Positions 7,225 through 15,096 of a stretch of DNA of 64,000 bases are shown here, in pieces; position 1 is the stretch's first letter; every line of letters begins with the position of its first letter. The DNA is from Parasulfuritortus sp037439465 (GTDB lineage: Bacteria > Pseudomonadota > Gammaproteobacteria > Burkholderiales > Thiobacillaceae): assembly GCA_037439465.1 (NCBI GenBank), contig JBBIVX010000013.1:13793-77792 (forward strand). The letters are read 5' to 3'. The notes beneath the pieces were generated by a model that worked only from the letters and a program-made list of their open reading frames with translations, was not told where the DNA came from and ran no database searches. Both the position numbers and the translations under genes were made by a program.

Positions 7225-8481
7225 ATGGCGAAGAAAATGAATGCGTTCTACGCCCAGTCCGGCGGTGTCACCGCCGTCATCAATGCCTCCGCCTGCGGCG
7301 TCATCGAGACCGCCCGCAAGCACAAGGATGTCATCGGCAAGGTCTACGCCGGCCGTAATGGCATCATCGGCGCGCTGACCGAAGACCTGATCGACACCAC
7401 CAAGGAATCCGACGCCGCCATTGCCGCGCTGCGTTCCACACCGTCCGGCGCCTTCGGTTCCTGCCGCTTCAAGCTGAAGAGCCTGGAGGCCAACAAGCGT
7501 GAATACGAGCGCCTGATCGAGGTGTTCCGTGCCCACAACATCGGCTATTTCTTCTACAACGGCGGCGGCGACTCGGCCGACACCTGCTTCAAGGTGTCGC
7601 AGTTGTCCGAGGCCATGGGCTATCCCATCCAGGCCATCCACGTGCCCAAGACCGTGGACAACGACCTGCCCATCACCGACTGCTGTCCCGGTTTCGGTTC
7701 GGTCGCCAAGTACATCGCCGTGTCGACGCTGGAAGCCAGCTACGATGTGCGCTCAATGGCCAAGACCTCGACCAAGGTCTTCGTCATCGAGGTGATGGGC
7801 CGCCACGCCGGCTGGATCGCCGCCGCCGGCGGTCTGGTCGCCGACCAGGGCATTCCGGTGGTGATACTGTTCCCGGAAATCGAATTCAATCAGAAGACCT
7901 TCCTCGCCAGGGTCGACAAGAACGTCAAGGAGTTTGGTTACTGCACCGTGGTGGTGTCGGAAGGCTGCCACTACCCGGACGGCCGCTTCCTCGCCGAGCA
8001 GGGCACCCGCGACGCCTTTGGTCACGCCCAGCTGGGCGGCGCCGCCCCGGTGGTCGCCAACATGATCAAGGACGCGCTGGGTCACAAGTTCCACTGGGCC
8101 GTGGCCGACTATCTGCAACGCGCGGCCCGCCACGTCGCTTCCAGAACCGATGTCAAGCAGGCCTATGAACTGGGCCGGGCCGCCGTGGAGCTGGCGGTGA
8201 AGGGTAAGAACTCGGTCATGCCGACCGTGGTGCGCCTCTCGGACGAACCCTACAAGTACAAGATCGGCTATGCCGAGCTCAAGGACGTCGCCAATGTCGA
8301 AAAATTCATGCCGCGCAACTTCATCAGCAAGGATGGCTACGGTATCACCGACAAGTGCCGCAGCTACCTCACCGGCCTGATCCAGGGCGAGGACTATCCC
8401 AAGTACAGAGGCGGCCTGCCGGTGTACGCGACGTTGAAAAACGTGGCGGTGGCGAAAAAATTGCCCGAATTCAAACTGTGA
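7225..8481 (+). CDS. pfp: Pyrophosphate--fructose 6-phosphate 1-phosphotransferase (PPi-dependent PFK)
   Basis: Catalyses reversible phosphorylation of fructose 6-phosphate with PPi instead of ATP, so it can serve glycolysis, gluconeogenesis or the Calvin cycle. Two diagnostic PPi-type features are visible: GGGDS in place of the ATP-type GGDGS loop, and PKTVDND, where the lysine replaces the residue that favours ATP enzymes. MGRHAGWIAA is the usual substrate-binding segment. Length is 418 aa. AGGGGA precedes the ATG at 7225. It is upstream of a membrane pyrophosphatase, consistent with a shared PPi economy. Confidence 0.94.
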   Translation: MAKKMNAFYAQSGGVTAVINASACGVIETARKHKDVIGKVYAGRNGIIGALTEDLIDTTKESDAAIAALRSTPSGAFGSCRFKLKSLEANKREYERLIEVFRAHNIGYFFYNGGGDSADTCFKVSQLSEAMGYPIQAIHVPKTVDNDLPITDCCPGFGSVAKYIAVSTLEASYDVRSMAKTSTKVFVIEVMGRHAGWIAAAGGLVADQGIPVVILFPEIEFNQKTFLARVDKNVKEFGYCTVVVSEGCHYPDGRFLAEQGTRDAFGHAQLGGAAPVVANMIKDALGHKFHWAVADYLQRAARHVASRTDVKQAYELGRAAVELAVKGKNSVMPTVVRLSDEPYKYKIGYAELKDVANVEKFMPRNFISKDGYGITDKCRSYLTGLIQGEDYPKYRGGLPVYATLKNVAVAKKLPEFKL

Positions 8482-8540
8482 AAGAGGACGAGGCGCCACG
8501 GCCAGGGCTTTCTCTCTGACATCCCGCACTTCACCGATAT

Positions 8541-8762
8541 ATGACACTCGCCCGCGCCCGCCAGCTACTGCAGGTACAGACCGACTTTGGTGGCTTCTAT
8601 AACGCCAACTCGGCCAAGTTGATATTGTCCGAGGTGCAGAAGGAGCATGGTCAGGAGGCGGTCGATCGATTGATTCGCGAATTGGGTCTGGAGGCGGTGT
8701 TCGGCTTCGAGCCGGGCACCCGTTTCGAAAATGGCTTGGCTGCAGGAAAACCTTATTCATGA
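8541..8762 (+). CDS. Small conserved hypothetical protein between pfp and hppA
   Basis: A 73-aa protein, predicted to be helical, with no named domain that I recognise (MTLARARQLLQVQTDFGGF...). Codon use fits the genome. It lies 59 nt after pfp on the same strand and ahead of hppA, so it may be cotranscribed with pfp. No signal peptide or membrane segment is seen. No clear ribosome site precedes the ATG at 8541, so the start is uncertain. Confidence 0.6.
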   Translation: MTLARARQLLQVQTDFGGFYNANSAKLILSEVQKEHGQEAVDRLIRELGLEAVFGFEPGTRFENGLAAGKPYS

Positions 8763-8825
8763 GGCTGATGTGTGTAAGGCGAATTTTTTGGGCGTGGGCA
8801 TCGAATCCGCAAAAGTCCACTCTCG

Positions 8826-8847
8826 TTTTTTTGGGGGGGGTCCCCCC
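8826..8847 (+). repeat. Homopolymer tract T7-G8-T-C6 upstream of hppA
   Basis: In the 138-nt gap before hppA, seven T, eight G, one T and six C follow each other. GGGGGG/CCCCCC can fold into a very stable hairpin, and the G8 run is prone to slippage. No promoter could be assigned with confidence around it. It lies about 54 nt before the hppA start and could be part of its leader. Confidence 0.8.
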
Positions 8848-8900
8848 GCGGCACCTGTCTGGCTTGATGTGTTGGCAATCGTTTTTAAGGAGAAATAGAA

Positions 8901-10940
8901 ATGAGTGAAGGCTTGATGTTCGCCCTCGTGGCAGCGGTCCTGGCCCTGCTTTACGGGATCATGTCGATCAAATGGGTCGTTTCATTGCCCACTGGCAACG
9001 ATCGTATGCGGGCCATTTCGGCCGCCGTCCAGGAAGGGGCTCAGGCCTACCTTAAACGTCAGTACACCACCATCGGCCTGGTGGGCGTGGCGCTGTTCAT
9101 ACTCATCGCCATATTCCTGAGTATGGCCACCGCAGTTGGTTTCGCCATCGGCGCCATCCTGTCCGGTGCCGCTGGCTTCATCGGCATGAACGTCTCGGTG
9201 CGCGCCAACGTGCGTACCGCCCAGGCTGCCAGCGACGGCCTCAATGCCGCACTCAACGTCGCCTTCAAGAGCGGCGCCATTACGGGTCTCTTGGTGGTGG
9301 GTCTGGGCCTCCTCGGTGTGGCCGGCTACTACGCTGTGCTCACCTCCACCGGCATGAGCACCAACGACGCCATCCACGCCCTGGTGGGCCTGGGTTTCGG
9401 CGGCTCCCTCATCTCCATCTTCGCCCGTCTGGGCGGCGGTATCTTCACTAAGGGCGCCGACGTGGGCGCGGACCTGGTGGGCAAGGTCGAGGCAGGCATC
9501 CCTGAGGATGATCCGCGCAACCCGGCGGTGATCGCCGACAACGTCGGCGACAACGTTGGTGACTGTGCCGGCATGGCCGCCGACCTGTTCGAGACCTACG
9601 CCGTGACCATCATCGCCACCATGCTCCTGGGCGGACTGATGGTGACCGGCGCCTCCTCCACCAACGCCGTGATCTACCCGCTGGTGCTGGGTGGCGTCTC
9701 CATCATTGCTTCCATTGTCGGCACCTTCTTTGTCAAGGCGCGCGAGGGTGGCAAGATCATGAATGCCCTCTATCGTGGCCTCATCGTCGCCGGCGTCATC
9801 GCCCTGATCGCCTTCTATCCCATCACTACCATGATGTTCCCGGAGGGGGTGGAAATCGGCGGCCAGGTGATTTCGGCGCTGAACATCTATCTGGCGACCA
9901 TCATCGGCCTGGTGCTGACCGCCGCCATGGTGGTCATCACCGAGTACTACACGGCCACGGAATATGGGCCGGTGCGCCACATCGCGCAGGCCTCCACCAC
10001 CGGCCACGGCACCAACGTCATCGCCGGCCTCGGCGTTTCCATGCGTGCCACCGCCGCCCCGGTGCTGGCCGTGTGCCTGGCGATATGGGCCGCCTATGGT
10101 CTGGGTGGTTTGTACGGTATCGCCATCGCGGCTACCTCCATGCTGTCCATGACCGGCATCATCGTGGCGCTCGACGCTTACGGTCCGGTGACCGATAACG
10201 CCGGCGGCATCGCCGAGATGGCCGAGCTGCCGGACGCCATCCGCAACATCACCGACCCGCTGGACGCCGTGGGCAACACCACCAAGGCCGTCACCAAAGG
10301 CTATGCCATCGGTTCCGCCGGCCTCGCCGCCCTGGTGCTGTTCGCCGATTACACCCACGCCCTGGAGGCCAAGACTGGCGGCATCACCCAGTTCGACCTG
10401 TCCGACCACATGGTCATCATCGGCCTGTTCATCGGCGGCATGGTGCCCTACCTGTTTGGCGCCATGGGCATGGAAGCGGTCGGTCGCGCCGCCGGCTCCA
10501 TCGTGGTGGAAGTGCGCCGTCAGTTCAAGGAAATCGCCGGCATCATGGAAGGCAAGGCCAAGCCCGAATACGGCACCTGCGTCGACATGCTGACCAAGGC
10601 CGCCATCAAGGAAATGATGATCCCGTCGCTGCTGCCGGTGCTGGTTCCGGTGCTGGTCGGCATCATCCTCGGGCCCAAGGCCCTGGGCGGTGTGCTGCTC
10701 GGCACCATCGTCACCGGCATCTTCGTCGCCATCTCCATGACCACGGGCGGCGGCGCTTGGGACAACGCCAAGAAGTACATCGAGGAAGGCAACCACGGCG
10801 GCAAGGGTTCCGACGCCCACAAGGCGGCGGTGACCGGCGACACCGTCGGCGACCCTTACAAGGACACCGCCGGTCCGGCCGTCAACCCGTTGATTAAGAT
10901 CATCAATATCGTGGCGCTGCTGATCGTACCCCTGTTGTAA
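8901..10940 (+). CDS. hppA: Membrane-bound proton-pumping pyrophosphatase, potassium-independent type
   Basis: Couples PPi hydrolysis to cation transport across the inner membrane. The 679-aa protein is highly hydrophobic, in line with the 16 helices of the family, and contains the catalytic run GADVGADLVGKVE followed by DDPRNPAVIADNVGDNVGD with the metal-binding aspartates. The GNTTKAVTKG segment carries Lys and Thr at the two positions that mark K+-independent H+-pumping enzymes; K+-dependent ones have Ala there. AAGGAG at 8887-8892 precedes the ATG. A strong terminator follows. With pfp upstream, it can convert PPi energy into proton motive force or run in reverse. Confidence 0.96.
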   Translation: MSEGLMFALVAAVLALLYGIMSIKWVVSLPTGNDRMRAISAAVQEGAQAYLKRQYTTIGLVGVALFILIAIFLSMATAVGFAIGAILSGAAGFIGMNVSVRANVRTAQAASDGLNAALNVAFKSGAITGLLVVGLGLLGVAGYYAVLTSTGMSTNDAIHALVGLGFGGSLISIFARLGGGIFTKGADVGADLVGKVEAGIPEDDPRNPAVIADNVGDNVGDCAGMAADLFETYAVTIIATMLLGGLMVTGASSTNAVIYPLVLGGVSIIASIVGTFFVKAREGGKIMNALYRGLIVAGVIALIAFYPITTMMFPEGVEIGGQVISALNIYLATIIGLVLTAAMVVITEYYTATEYGPVRHIAQASTTGHGTNVIAGLGVSMRATAAPVLAVCLAIWAAYGLGGLYGIAIAATSMLSMTGIIVALDAYGPVTDNAGGIAEMAELPDAIRNITDPLDAVGNTTKAVTKGYAIGSAGLAALVLFADYTHALEAKTGGITQFDLSDHMVIIGLFIGGMVPYLFGAMGMEAVGRAAGSIVVEVRRQFKEIAGIMEGKAKPEYGTCVDMLTKAAIKEMMIPSLLPVLVPVLVGIILGPKALGGVLLGTIVTGIFVAISMTTGGGAWDNAKKYIEEGNHGGKGSDAHKAAVTGDTVGDPYKDTAGPAVNPLIKIINIVALLIVPLL

Positions 10941-10961
10941 CAAAGGGCGATCACCGACCGT

Positions 10962-10993
10962 GACGGGCCGGCCACGCCGGCCCGTCCTTTTTT
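10962..10993 (+). terminator. Rho-independent terminator after hppA
   Basis: An 11-bp perfect GC-rich stem starts at 10962 (GACGGGCCGGC) and closes at 10986, with a 3-nt loop. It is followed by C and six T. Confidence 0.93.
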
Positions 10994-11117
10994 CACCACA
11001 GTGAATGCGTGACGGCGGGAGGTATGTTTTGCTGCTATGCTCAACAGCATCGCAGCTATGTTAGTATATTTAATAAAGCTAATTAACTTATACCGCGACT
11101 TCCCGAAAGGAAATCCA

Positions 11118-12413
11118 ATGAAACTCAACGCGCCCCTGTTTGTCCTGATCGCGGCTGCCACTACCGTGGCGCAGGCCGCCGACCCCGTAGCCCCTGTTGC
11201 CCCCGTCGCGCCTCAGGCCGGGGCCCCGGCGGCCCTCCCGGCCACGCCGGAGGCCTGGCTGCAACGCATGACCGATTTCACCAAGAACGCCTCCGCCTAT
11301 AAAGACCCGCGCGTGTTCGTTCCTTGGAGCAACGCTGTTACCGAGCCCGGTTTTTATCTCTCCGCCGCGCAGGGCGCCATGGATCCCGCCGGCTGGCTCA
11401 ACATGGCCAATTCCATGGCCCAGCCCGATGCCGTGCGCAACTGGATGTGGGTGATGGATCCGAGTGTATACATGCGCTGGATGCAGGCCGGCATGGACCC
11501 CGCTTTCTACACGGCGATGCTGACCCAGATGTCTGACCCAGGCAAGATGATGCGCTGGGCGATGATGCCGCTCGATCCCAAGCTATGGAATCTGATGTTG
11601 TCCACGCTCAACCCCAATACCTACATTCGTTGGGGCATGGCCGGCATGGACCCGCGCATGTGGAATCTGATGGGCAATGTCGCCAATCCTGCTCTCTACA
11701 CTGGCATGGCCGGTGCCGTGGTCAATCCCAATTCCTACGGCCAGGGTTGGAACCCCTGGCTGACCTGGCGGCCGCCTACGCCCGTGGTCGGCGCCTCCAA
11801 CCCCTGGGGCGGCGAACAGTCGGCAAGCTTCAACATGTTCGATCCCATCGGCATACTGGGCAATCTGTCCGCGTTGGTGCCCGGTCTGAGTCTACCCAAC
11901 TTCAGCCTGCCGACTATCGGTTTTCCGACGCTGACCCCGCCTGTGGCCAAGCCGGCGCCGGCTGCCGCTGCTGCCAATAGCCCCGCGGCGACAGCCCCGG
12001 CAGCGGCCAAGCCGGCAACTGCCGCGCCCACCAAGATCGTCCTGGCCGGCGACGCCTTGTTCAAGCCGGGCAAGGCCGGCATAAAAGCCCTTTCCGTCCA
12101 GGGCAAACAACGTCTGGATGACGTCGCCAGCAGGATCAAGGCGCTTGGCGAGGTCGAGCAGATCCGCATCGTCGGCCACGCCGATGCGACCGGTAGGGCC
12201 GCTAGCAATCAAAAACTATCGGAAAAACGGGCCCGCTCCGTGAAGTCCTATCTGGTGGCCAAGGGCGTCAAGCCCGATGTCATCATCACCAGCGGTGTCG
12301 GTGATACCCAGCCCGTCGTGCAATGTGACATGAAACTGCCTAAGGCGAAGCGGGTGGAGTGCCTGGCGCCCAACCGTCGGGTGGAGATCGAGGTGGTGGC
12401 GAAGCAGAAGTGA
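11118..12413 (+). CDS. OmpA-family outer-membrane/periplasmic protein with tandem ~13-residue Met-Asp-Pro repeats
   Basis: A 431-aa exported protein. Residues 1-21 form a signal peptide ending AQAA, followed by an Ala/Pro-rich linker. From about residue 75 to 215 there are degenerate 12-13-residue units with the pattern [M/L/N]-[D/N]-P-x-x-[Y/W]-x-x-W-M, for example MDPSVYMRWMQAG, MDPAFYTAMLTQM, LDPKLWNLMLSTL and MDPRMWNLMGNVA. A second Ala/Pro linker follows. The C-terminal OmpA domain begins near residue 310 and contains RIVGHADATG and NQKLSEKRARSVKSYL, the peptidoglycan-binding signature. ATG 11118 follows AAAGG. It has its own terminator. The repeat region resembles no family I can name. 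Confidence 0.85.
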   Translation: MKLNAPLFVLIAAATTVAQAADPVAPVAPVAPQAGAPAALPATPEAWLQRMTDFTKNASAYKDPRVFVPWSNAVTEPGFYLSAAQGAMDPAGWLNMANSMAQPDAVRNWMWVMDPSVYMRWMQAGMDPAFYTAMLTQMSDPGKMMRWAMMPLDPKLWNLMLSTLNPNTYIRWGMAGMDPRMWNLMGNVANPALYTGMAGAVVNPNSYGQGWNPWLTWRPPTPVVGASNPWGGEQSASFNMFDPIGILGNLSALVPGLSLPNFSLPTIGFPTLTPPVAKPAPAAAAANSPAATAPAAAKPATAAPTKIVLAGDALFKPGKAGIKALSVQGKQRLDDVASRIKALGEVEQIRIVGHADATGRAASNQKLSEKRARSVKSYLVAKGVKPDVIITSGVGDTQPVVQCDMKLPKAKRVECLAPNRRVEIEVVAKQK

Positions 12414-12435
12414 GTTCCCTGCCTTGCACGGACGT

Positions 12436-12463
12436 AAAAACCGCGCAGCCGCGCGGTTTTTTT
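12436..12463 (+). terminator. Rho-independent terminator after the OmpA-family gene
   Basis: CCGCGC (12441-12446) pairs with GCGCGG (12451-12456) over a 4-nt loop. It is flanked by A5 and T7, so it may work in both directions. Confidence 0.92.
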
Positions 12464-12506
12464 ATGGGCGTCGAAGAACCCGATTTTCCGTATTCCACCT
12501 GGTGGA

Positions 12507-12776
12507 TCAACTCACAGCGCGACGGGCATCAACCCGCTGCCAGGAGTTCTCGTTGAGCGCCACTTCATACTTCGCCCAGCGGGCGAATTCGTCGAGGGGG
12601 CATACCCCCTGCTTGCGTCGGCAGGCGCCGGCCATGCCACGGAAACGGACTGCATTGCCGCCGTATTCGCTGTCGGGGGAAACGGAGAGGATCAGCCGCA
12701 CGCCCCAGGCACGGCCATAAGCGCCATTGCTGTAATAGTGGCCAGGCTGTAGGTGTGGCGGCGGCATGGGCGGCAT
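12507..12776 (-). CDS. Small hypothetical protein, or 3' remnant of a larger gene
   Basis: The minus-strand frame from about 12740 down to the stop at 12507 has genome-typical codon use and reads like a folded protein (HYYSNGAYGRAWGVRLIL, GVCPLDEFARWAKYEVAL). The frame stays open to a TTG at 12887, but the sequence upstream of about 12750 is Pro/Arg/His-rich and unlikely to be coding. ATG codons at 12776 and 12767 are possible starts, with no obvious ribosome site. The CPLDEF segment is faintly reminiscent of the C-terminal part of histidine acid phosphatases, but too little is present to claim that. It lies just downstream of the cytochrome gene on the same strand. Confidence 0.42.
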   Translation of the reverse strand: MPPMPPPHLQPGHYYSNGAYGRAWGVRLILSVSPDSEYGGNAVRFRGMAGACRRKQGVCPLDEFARWAKYEVALNENSWQRVDARRAVS

Positions 12777-12899
12777 TCTGTGTCGACAGTAGGGCGGGTG
12801 GGCATGCACCGGGCGGCGACCGACTTGCCAATTCCGCCGCCGCCGCATATCCGGCGTATTTTGCCCGACTGCCCTACCTGACCACAAATCGCATACGTC

Positions 12900-14888
12900 T
12901 CACGCGCTTCCTAGCAGGCCCACCACCACCAGCAGCAACAGGATCAGACCGATCGTCAGCAACGTGAAGCCGAGAATGCGCGAGCCCAGGGTCATCGGTC
13001 TGGATGGTGCCTCCACCAGATATTTCGCCAACTGCCCGGTTTCGACCAGACGGTTGTATTCGCGGGTATGTTCACGCTTGAATTCCTCCAACGACACGGC
13101 GCCGGTGAACATGACCAGATCGAGCGGGAACTTGTCGGGCCGGAAGTGGTTGTTGAAGAAGTGCACGGTGAACAGGAATACCGCCGCCAGGATGGCCTCT
13201 TCGCCATGGAAGATGGTGGCCACGTTGAACACCCAGCCCGGCAGGTAAGTCGCCGTCAGCGTCGGTGACCAAAGCGACAGGCCGCTCAAGCCGATGACGC
13301 CGATACCCCAAAAGACCGCCCAGTAATCAAATTTTTCCCAATAGGTCCAATGCTCGAAGACCGGGCGTGGGGCCTTGCCGAGGAACCACCTGAACATGGC
13401 GCCGATGTCCTTGATGTCTTGCCAGGTTGGCACCATGGAAGTGGGGCCGAGCAGTCTGAACGCGCTCCTGCCTCGCGCCAGGCCATTGAGGACATAGACG
13501 AGGTGGCCAAGGAAGATGAGGATGAACAGGCTCGCGGCGAGGCGGTGCGCCGCCGCGGCAACGCGCGGGCTGCCCAATAGTTTGACCACCTGGGGCGCCC
13601 ACTCGCTGCCGGAGAATAGAGCGGACATACCGGTCAGCACCAGGGTCATGACGCTCAGGATGAGGGTGAGGTGAGCGATTCGCCAACCCAGGGCGAAGCG
13701 CCGCACGTGCGTTTTGCCGGGCGGGAGCGCCAGCGCCTCGGTCATCACCAGCGGGCGCGTCTTGTGTTCCTTCCTGTCCTTGTATTCGCGGCGGAACCAG
13801 AGCGCCACGTGCAGCCAGAAAAAGCCGAAGACGCCCGCCAGCAGGAGTTCCATGAATTTTTTCACTGACCAGAGCAATGGGTAGTGCTGGCGATTGTCCG
13901 GGTCGCCGTGCGGCATGAAGGACACGAACCCCGCAGTGGCCTGCTTGTGACACTGCCGGCAGGTCTTCAAGCGGTTGTCGGGATGCACCATGGAGCGTGG
14001 GTCAGCGACCCTTTGTATGCCATGGTTGCCATGACAGTCGAAGCATTTGGCGGTATAGGCGAAACCGAGCCGATTGACCTGGCCATGATAGGTATTGCTG
14101 TAGGTCTTCAGATTGTCCTTGTGGCAGTTGCCGCAATTTTTGGTGATGACGAGGCGGGTGGCGTCATACTCGGGGTGTTCGATGTCATGGGTGGTGTGAC
14201 AGTCCGAGCAGATGGCGGCGTTGGGGTTGCCCTTCTCGACGGCCTCTTTGGCATGCACCGAGGTGAGATAGTCGTCGCGCTGCTTGCTGTGGCATTTGCC
14301 GCAGATGTTGGGCAGGTTGCGGCGCCATTCGGCCCGCCCGGCACTGCCTGTGGGGTAGACGTAATGTGGATCGTGGCAGTTGTAGCAGGTGGCATTGGTG
14401 TGCGACTGATCCTCCATGCTGGGGCGGGCATGGATGGACTTCAAATAGCGATCGATCTGGCTGACTACCACCCCCAGGCGGGCATGCTCGGCCGTCTTGT
14501 TTTCCTGTATGGCCTTTGCCCAAAGGGCCTGGTGGCATTGCACACAGCTGACCTTGTGCTGGCCTATGTTGGTATGCGGTATTTCCGTGATGTCCTTGTG
14601 GCATTCGGTGCATTGCCGTTTGCCATGGACGCTGCCGCTGAATTTTTCCTCCGAGACATAAAGCTCGCGCTGCGTGCCGTCGGCCCGAGGCGCGGCGAAG
14701 CCTTCGCTCCCATGACAGCCCAGGCACACCTCTTTCGGTAGCCCTTCGGGCTCCGCCGCGGGCATTTCCACGCCGGCTCCTGCGGCTGGCGGATCGACGG
14801 CGTAAAGGGAGGGCTGCCAGATAAAAAAAGCGGCGGCACCGCCTGCCGCCATTACCAAGGACCATGTCGTGAAACGCGCAATATTCAT
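12900..14888 (-). CDS. Nine-haem cytochrome c fused to a membrane cytochrome b (CbcL-like)
   Basis: A 662-aa protein with an N-terminal membrane anchor/signal (residues 8-24). A periplasmic domain carries nine CxxCH haem c sites at about residues 55, 93, 115, 168, 196, 227, 252, 282 and 310. A membrane segment follows near 335-360. A C-terminal integral-membrane cytochrome b domain of the HydC/FdnI type has candidate haem-ligand histidines in WRIAHL, AAHRL, LGHLVYVL and FTVHFFNNHF. The same architecture, nine c-haems plus dihaem b, is known in Geobacter CbcL, which passes electrons from the quinone pool to periplasmic cytochromes. Direction and partners here are unknown. AAAGGTG precedes the ATG at 14888. 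No outer-membrane conduit is nearby. Confidence 0.88.
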   Translation of the reverse strand: MNIARFTTWSLVMAAGGAAAFFIWQPSLYAVDPPAAGAGVEMPAAEPEGLPKEVCLGCHGSEGFAAPRADGTQRELYVSEEKFSGSVHGKRQCTECHKDITEIPHTNIGQHKVSCVQCHQALWAKAIQENKTAEHARLGVVVSQIDRYLKSIHARPSMEDQSHTNATCYNCHDPHYVYPTGSAGRAEWRRNLPNICGKCHSKQRDDYLTSVHAKEAVEKGNPNAAICSDCHTTHDIEHPEYDATRLVITKNCGNCHKDNLKTYSNTYHGQVNRLGFAYTAKCFDCHGNHGIQRVADPRSMVHPDNRLKTCRQCHKQATAGFVSFMPHGDPDNRQHYPLLWSVKKFMELLLAGVFGFFWLHVALWFRREYKDRKEHKTRPLVMTEALALPPGKTHVRRFALGWRIAHLTLILSVMTLVLTGMSALFSGSEWAPQVVKLLGSPRVAAAAHRLAASLFILIFLGHLVYVLNGLARGRSAFRLLGPTSMVPTWQDIKDIGAMFRWFLGKAPRPVFEHWTYWEKFDYWAVFWGIGVIGLSGLSLWSPTLTATYLPGWVFNVATIFHGEEAILAAVFLFTVHFFNNHFRPDKFPLDLVMFTGAVSLEEFKREHTREYNRLVETGQLAKYLVEAPSRPMTLGSRILGFTLLTIGLILLLLVVVGLLGSA

Positions 14889-15096
14889 GGCTATGCACCT
14901 TTGCGGGATTTAGGGCGGTGGCGGTCAGCCATCGACTCTCTGGTTCCGGCGCCACCTCGCGCCCTATTCCGGAACCTGGCTTTTTTTCAAATAGGATATT
15001 AGGCGTGCCATATCCAAATAACAAGAGGTAAAGGGAAGGTAAAGATGGCGTTCGCCAATTTTGACCACAGTCTGTTGCAACGCGGCAACAGTCGCT

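Noticed and set aside
8982..10943. A 653-codon open frame antisense to hppA
   Set aside because: It mirrors the GC-rich third positions of hppA; its His/Gly/Asp-rich composition is typical of antisense shadows and hppA is unmistakable.
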